Shown in pieces: positions 60,434-64,000 of a DNA stretch of 64,000 nucleotides. The DNA lies in assembly GCF_014297335.1 (NCBI RefSeq), contig NZ_JACOQH010000001.1:186001-250000 (forward strand), written 5' to 3'. This DNA is from Roseburia_D yibonii (GTDB lineage: Bacteria; Bacillota; Clostridia; Lachnospirales; Lachnospiraceae). How positions within the stretch are numbered: position 1 is the stretch's first letter; every line of letters begins with the position of its first letter. The translations under genes and the position numbers were made by a program. The notes under the pieces were generated by a model. It was not told the origin of the DNA, made no database searches, and worked only from the letters and a program-made list of their open reading frames with translations.

Positions 60434-60455
60434 ACACTTTCCCTCTCTTTCTGTT

Positions 60456-60535
60456 ATCGTTCTTACTTGATTTTCGCCTGTTTTTTTTCTGCCATTCCAT
60501 GTAAGTATGTGTTCTCTATATGGAATCGTTCTCAC
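60456..60535 (-). promoter_or_regulatory. Candidate ScrR operators in the scrA leader
   Basis: Two imperfect direct repeats flank the leader: ATCGTTCTCAC followed by ATCTTGATTTT at 60525-60546, and ATCGTTCTTAC followed by TTGATTTT at 60456-60474 (plus-strand sense), 69 bp apart. Both contain a central CG with AT flanks as in LacI-family operators. The first lies 11 bases downstream of the -10, the second just before the scrA ribosome binding site. Assignment to ScrR is inference. Confidence 0.45.
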
Positions 60536-60546
60536 ATCTTGATTTT

Positions 60547-60575
60547 ATTATAGCGACAAAAGCCTCTCCTGTAAA
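60547..60575 (-). promoter_or_regulatory. Promoter of scrA-scrB-scrK
   Basis: Minus-strand TTTACA (60575-60570), 17-base spacer, TATAAT (60552-60547); leader about 107 nt to the scrA ATG. Lies downstream of the scrR terminator, so the transport genes have independent initiation. Confidence 0.75.
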
Positions 60576-60622
60576 TTGATATCTTTCACAAATTATCCGT
60601 CCCAAATTCATACACAATATCC

Positions 60623-60682
60623 AAAAAAGGAGCCGTGCATCCCTGCCGTCCCCAAGGGACAGCCCGGAATCACACAACTCCT
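60623..60682 (-). terminator. Terminator of scrR
   Basis: Large minus-strand hairpin: AAGGAGTTGTG... pairs with ...GCACGGCTCCTT including G-T pairs, with an inner arm CTGTCCC/GGGACGGCAG, followed by TTTTTTGG. Separates scrR from the scrA promoter. Confidence 0.8.
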
Positions 60683-60687
60683 TCTTC

Positions 60688-61668
60688 TTATAAAACAGAT
60701 GCTTTCTTTTTGATCTCAAATCCCATTTTCAGTTCCCGGCTGACCGCATCTTCTTTCTCCATATGCTCAACCAGCATGGCTGCCGCTTCCGCTCCCGCAG
60801 TCTTATAATACAGATGCACTGTAGCAAGCGCCGGTTCCACCAATCCTGCGAGCGGTGTATCTCCGATCCCCGCAAGCTCCACATCGTGTGGGATCGATTT
60901 CCCAATTTCTTTTAAGTACCGCATGGCTCCGATCGCGATATTATCGGTCGCGCAGAATACCGCATCGATCTTTGGTTCACGCTTTAGCAGCTCCTTCATC
61001 TTATCATAACCGGATTCCATGGTAAACTGCGCCTCTGCCATCCGCTCCGGCGGGCAGTCCAGCTTCTTTGCCCGGACTGCTGCCTCAAATCCCTTTTTCC
61101 GGTTTAAGCCCGCCGCCTCATCTTTTGTCGTGACACCGATGAAGCCCGGAACTTTCCCATGCTCTAACAAAAGCTCCGTGATCTGCTCTGCCGCATGATA
61201 ATCATCATGGTATACGCACGAATACCCGTCCAGATGCTGTCCCAAAATGACAACCGGCACCTGACAGGCTTTTAACAGTTTCTTGTGCCGCGCTGTAAGG
61301 ATCGTCGCTATAAACAGAATGCCATCCACCTGACGATCTTTAAACAGGTTTAAGTATTTCAGTTCTTCCGCAATATCGTTGTTGGTATTGGCAAGCAAAA
61401 GCTGATAACCGTTTTTTGAAAGGACATCGCTGATCCCCGCCACCATCCGGCTGACCGTATCTGAATTGATCTTCGGAAGGATCACCCCGACCAGCCGCGT
61501 CTTTTTCGTCCGGAGCGTCTGTGCCTGCGTCGATGGCTGATAACCGGTCTTTTCGATCACCGCCCGGATCCGCTCCTTTTTTTCTTCGCTGACATAACCC
61601 TCGTTCAGATAACGGGAGACGGTAGCCCGGGACACTCCTGCCAATTTTGCTATTTCATTGATATTCAA
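60688..61668 (-). CDS. scrR: LacI-family transcriptional regulator of sucrose genes
   Basis: A 326-residue LacI/GalR repressor. N-terminal HTH and hinge: NINEIAKLAGVSRATVSRYLNEGYVSEEKKERIRAVIE (about 2-40), followed by a periplasmic-binding-like sensor domain (LVGVILPKINSDTVSRM ... DAVFCATDNIAIGAMRYLKEIG ... ELAGIGDTPLAGLVEPALATV). TTG start at 61668 with GGAGG 9 bases upstream; translation begins at the first helix so no other start is possible. Placed upstream of scrA and presumably represses it in the absence of sucrose or fructose derivatives. Confidence 0.9.
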   Translation of the reverse strand: MNINEIAKLAGVSRATVSRYLNEGYVSEEKKERIRAVIEKTGYQPSTQAQTLRTKKTRLVGVILPKINSDTVSRMVAGISDVLSKNGYQLLLANTNNDIAEELKYLNLFKDRQVDGILFIATILTARHKKLLKACQVPVVILGQHLDGYSCVYHDDYHAAEQITELLLEHGKVPGFIGVTTKDEAAGLNRKKGFEAAVRAKKLDCPPERMAEAQFTMESGYDKMKELLKREPKIDAVFCATDNIAIGAMRYLKEIGKSIPHDVELAGIGDTPLAGLVEPALATVHLYYKTAGAEAAAMLVEHMEKEDAVSRELKMGFEIKKKASVL

Positions 61669-61757
61669 GATCTCTTTCCTCCGCCCGTTTCCGCTTTTTC
61701 TGTTCTCATCTTACATCAAAAAACGGCATCTGAAAAGAGCCAAAAATCAGATTTGAC

Positions 61758-62492
61758 CTATGGCATGGTCGTTGCTTCGCCATCACAGGTGATGACCACT
61801 ACCTGCCACGGGATCATTTTCCCGCTGTTTTGCATGGCACGGATCACCGCATTTTCCAGTCCGCCGCAGCACGGAACCTCCATGCGGACGATCTTGATGC
61901 TGTGGATATCATTATTCTTTATAATTTCCGTTAATTTTTCCGCATAATCGCAGTCATCTAATTTCGGACAGCCGATCAGCGTGATACGGTTTTTGATAAA
62001 CTCCTGATGGAAGGATGCGTAAGCATATGCCGTACAGTCCGCGGCGACAAGCAGATCCGCCCCCTCAAAATACGGTGCGCGTGTCGGAACCAGTTTGATC
62101 TGTACCGGCCACTGACGCAGTTCTGACTGCTGTTTTCCTGCCGGTGCCGCCGTATCCGTCTTTTCTGCCGCGTGCCGGTTCATCTGGCGCATTCTGGTAC
62201 CCGGGCATCCGCCCTGCGGCATCATGCCATGCGCTCCCTGGGCTTCTTTTTTCTTTGCTTCCATACGCTCTTTGACCGCCGCCTCATCATAATCTGCCGC
62301 CTCGCGCTCAATGATATGGATCGCGTTGGTCGGACAGGCCGGCAGACAGTCTCCGAGTCCGTCGCAGTAATCATCCTTGATCAGTTTCGCCTTGCCGTCT
62401 ACCATGGCGATCGCACCCTCGTGACAGGCATTTGCGCAGGCTCCACATCCGTTGCATAAGTTTTCATCAATATTTACGATTTTTCTGACCAT
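61758..62492 (-). CDS. Ferredoxin-like protein with two [4Fe-4S] motifs (FrdX-like)
   Basis: A 244-residue cytoplasmic protein. The N-terminal 60 residues form a bacterial ferredoxin with CNGCGACANACHEGAI and CDGLGDCLPACPTNAI (the second with a Cys-rich atypical spacing C-x5-C-x3-C). A linker rich in Met/Gln/Gly includes GGCPGTRM, and a C-terminal domain (about 130-244) has Cys pairs LIGCPKLDDCDYAEKL and VPCCGGLENAV that may bind another metal. ATG at 62492 with AAGGAG. It follows the Crp/Fnr regulator by 87 bases, with a perfect palindrome between them. Confidence 0.8.
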   Translation of the reverse strand: MVRKIVNIDENLCNGCGACANACHEGAIAMVDGKAKLIKDDYCDGLGDCLPACPTNAIHIIEREAADYDEAAVKERMEAKKKEAQGAHGMMPQGGCPGTRMRQMNRHAAEKTDTAAPAGKQQSELRQWPVQIKLVPTRAPYFEGADLLVAADCTAYAYASFHQEFIKNRITLIGCPKLDDCDYAEKLTEIIKNNDIHSIKIVRMEVPCCGGLENAVIRAMQNSGKMIPWQVVVITCDGEATTMP

Positions 62493-62561
62493 TCTATATT
62501 CTCCTTTGCTTTTTGCTCATTTCCTGTAATTGTACTTTATCGGAAATCACCGCAAAAGTCC

Positions 62562-62575
62562 GTAACATTTGTTAC
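62562..62575. promoter_or_regulatory. Crp/Fnr-type palindromic operator
   Basis: GTAACA-TT-TGTTAC, a perfect 6-2-6 inverted repeat 4 bases from the end of the regulator gene. If the TAAAGT at 62539-62534 (minus strand) is the -10 of the ferredoxin gene, the palindrome centre falls at about -41.5, the class II activator position of Crp/Fnr proteins. The sequence resembles the operators I recall for HcpR-type regulators, from memory. Confidence 0.6.
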
Positions 62576-62579
62576 AAAA

Positions 62580-63266
62580 TCACAAATATTCTTCCAACCT
62601 TTTCTGATCTTTGATCTGTATCTGTCTTCGTTTCAGCGAAATGATCCCCTCTTTTTGCATTTTTCCAAGCTCCCTTGACAGTGACGGACGTGCCACGTTC
62701 AGATAATCCGCCATCTCCTCTCTGGAAAAACTGCTGTTTATCCTGCCTTCCTTATCCTGCTGTTCGACCAGAAAACAGGCGATCTTTTCCCGGATAACGC
62801 CGCCGCCAAGCACACGAAGCTTCTGGTTCATCCGGTACGCCTTGTTCGCAAAAACCGTAAGCAGGTTATTGCGCATCTTCTGCACCGCGCGTGGCTGGCA
62901 GACGTCTTCTCCGAAAAAGATATCATTATCCACGATGAGTACCGAGGTATCCTCCGCAGCCTCAGCATACATCGGATAACACGCTTTTCCCAAAAACGCG
63001 TATACCTCCCCGAACATCTCCCCGCTCTGTTCGATCCTGGTGATCAGGATACGCTTTCCGGAAAGTGTGCCCTTCGCGATCACAACCTTCCCGTCAAGCA
63101 GCACATACACCTGTCCCGGCCGGTCAAGCTCTTTAAATATAAAAGCTCCCTTGGGAAAGTGACGGATCACGCTCCGCTCATCCGAGAGCAGCCAGTTTAT
63201 GTCCGCATCCGACATTCCACGAAAGAGACTGCTCGTTTTTAAGATCTCAAGCTCGCTTTTTTGCAT
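62580..63266 (-). CDS. Crp/Fnr-family transcriptional regulator (HcpR-like)
   Basis: A 228-residue regulator. N-terminal cyclic-nucleotide-binding-type beta barrel (about 15-125: FPKGAFIFKELDRPGQVYVLLDGKVVIAKG, SGEMFGEVYAFLG), dimerisation helix (NNLLTVFANKAYRMNQKL), and C-terminal winged helix with SREEMADYLNVARPSLSRELGKMQKEGII. The N-terminal Cys cluster of Fnr is absent, so it is not an oxygen-sensing Fnr; a heme or other ligand is possible. ATG at 63266 with GGAGGG, overlapping the MFS gene by 20 bases. Regulation of the adjacent ferredoxin gene is inferred from the palindrome. Confidence 0.87.
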   Translation of the reverse strand: MQKSELEILKTSSLFRGMSDADINWLLSDERSVIRHFPKGAFIFKELDRPGQVYVLLDGKVVIAKGTLSGKRILITRIEQSGEMFGEVYAFLGKACYPMYAEAAEDTSVLIVDNDIFFGEDVCQPRAVQKMRNNLLTVFANKAYRMNQKLRVLGGGVIREKIACFLVEQQDKEGRINSSFSREEMADYLNVARPSLSRELGKMQKEGIISLKRRQIQIKDQKRLEEYL

Positions 63267-64000
63267 CTTTTTCCCTCCCAAGCACCTTTACCGCGGCAAG
63301 AAGCAGCAACGGAAATATGATCACCGCCAGGATACCGGCTTTTAAATTATCGGATGCCGCACTCGAAACACCGCCGACCAGTGTCGGGCCGCCCGAGCAT
63401 CCCAGATCTCCCGCCAGTGCCAGCATTGCAAACATCACTGTGCCTCCGTTCTTTAAGGCGGCAGACGCCTTGCTGAATGTGCCAGGCCACATGATGCCAA
63501 CCGACAGCCCGCATAACGCACATCCAAACAGTGACACAGCTGTGCCAGGTGCCAGTGAGATACAAAGATAAGCGATCACACAGAGGATACTGCTGCCGGT
63601 CATGAAACGATCCAGATCCATTTTATCTCCGAATTTTCCATAAAACGCCCTGGCACTTCCCATCAGCACCGCAAACGCCATCGGGCCCGCAAGGTCACCG
63701 ACCATTTTACTCACGCCAAGCCCCTGTTCCGCGAAGGTCGATGCCCACTGGCTGACCGACTGTTCGCTTGCTCCCGCGCAGAGCATCATGAGCATCAGAA
63801 GCCAGAAAACCTTCTGTCTGCACAGATCACGCAAAGACAGTCCGCTTTCTCCTTCCTCCACCAGCGGCGCCATCGGCGCTTTGAGAAACGCAAACACATT
63901 GACCACCGGAACGATCACCCAAAGGCAGGTCAGCACCTTCCAGTGTTCGATGCCAAACACCTTAAAAAACAGCGTGGAGATCAGGACAACCGCCACATGT
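63247..64000 (-). CDS. MFS transporter, N-terminal part beyond window
   Basis: About 251 C-terminal residues of a major facilitator superfamily permease; the frame is open to the right edge. Visible are six or seven hydrophobic segments (TLFFKVFGIEHWKVLTCLWVIVPVVNVFAFL, VFWLLMLMMLCAGAS, AFAVLMGSARAFYGKFGD, MTGSSILCVIAYLCISLAPG, LFGCALCGLSVGIMWPGTFS, AGILAVIIFPLLLLAA) and the loop GSARAFYGKFGDKMDLDRF, which corresponds to the MFS motif A of the second half. The pattern resembles the sugar/nucleoside FucP-like MFS group but substrate is unknown. It is translationally coupled to the Crp/Fnr gene. Confidence 0.82.
   Translation of the reverse strand, partial: HVAVVLISTLFFKVFGIEHWKVLTCLWVIVPVVNVFAFLKAPMAPLVEEGESGLSLRDLCRQKVFWLLMLMMLCAGASEQSVSQWASTFAEQGLGVSKMVGDLAGPMAFAVLMGSARAFYGKFGDKMDLDRFMTGSSILCVIAYLCISLAPGTAVSLFGCALCGLSVGIMWPGTFSKASAALKNGGTVMFAMLALAGDLGCSGGPTLVGGVSSAASDNLKAGILAVIIFPLLLLAAVKVLGREKDAKKRA

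Noticed and set aside
1..64000. CRISPR arrays, insertion sequences, integrases, phage or toxin-antitoxin modules
   Set aside because: No regularly spaced repeats, transposase or integrase motifs, or paired small toxin/antitoxin genes were seen; the lone XRE protein has no partner.

Overview
The window looks like a chromosomal segment of an anaerobic Firmicute of the Clostridia, most likely a Lachnospiraceae member related to Roseburia/Agathobacter. This is inference from gene order and protein character: secG-rnr-smpB-ssrA, dgt-dnaG-rpoD-trmK, priA-def-fmt-rsmB-rlmN-prpC-prkC-rsgA-rpe-thiN, sporulation-type proteins (YlmC/YmxH, SpoVB-like), strong AGGAGG ribosome binding sites and TTG/GTG starts. 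Almost every gene lies on the minus strand. Exceptions are a PHP phosphatase, the SpoVB-like flippase, a CmpB-type membrane protein, pyrBI, one tRNA-Leu and a DUF202 protein. I see no prophage, insertion sequence, CRISPR array, integrase or obvious genomic island. It is a housekeeping region with a sucrose locus and a redox/nitrosative-type regulator locus at the right end.

Layout (left to right). 1-1450: truncated glycerophosphodiesterase, small XRE regulator, NUDIX hydrolase with a problematic start. 1490-5040: ssrA (tmRNA), smpB, rnr, secG, i.e. trans-translation and RNA quality control. 5030-8060: two-subunit ThrE-type exporter and oligoendopeptidase F. 8134-9408: enolase. 9485-13475: purC-purF-purB. 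13590-18970: glycolytic genes gap-pgk-tpiA-gpmI, with hairpins between genes and Rex-like operator sequences near gpmI and gap. 19200-22770: PHP phosphatase, cysteine desulfurase, flippase. 22779-26260: efp, rpiB, YqeG phosphatase, cysteine hydrolase, an unknown protein, nrdR, YlmC/YmxH protein. 26300-39370: ychF followed by the conserved thiN-to-priA cluster, coupling translation factors with the PASTA kinase/phosphatase pair.

39450-43720: CmpB membrane protein, PH-domain protein, pyrB-pyrI (plus), then an uncharacterised trio (zinc-ribbon membrane protein, DUF5685-like protein, J-domain protein). 43834-51593: rnpB, nucleoside kinase, Nif3-like protein, trmK, rpoD, dnaG, dgt. 51702-53725: chemoreceptor and a half-length YczE-like membrane protein. 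53768-56056: GNAT acetyltransferase, two divergent tRNA-Leu genes (CAG and the unusual AAG), DUF202 protein, nth. 56126-61668: sucrose PTS locus scrR-scrA-scrB-scrK with its promoter and candidate operators. 61758-64000: ferredoxin-like protein, Crp/Fnr regulator and the C-terminal part of an MFS transporter.

No wholly new multi-gene system is evident. The items most worth a second look are the Rex-like operator inside the gpmI promoter, a perfect GTAACA-N2-TGTTAC palindrome at about -41.5 of the ferredoxin gene (HcpR-like circuit), the tRNA-Leu with A34, the zinc-ribbon/DUF5685/J-domain trio, the truncated YczE-like gene, and hairpins placed between glycolytic cistrons and directly in front of a gene's ribosome binding site.
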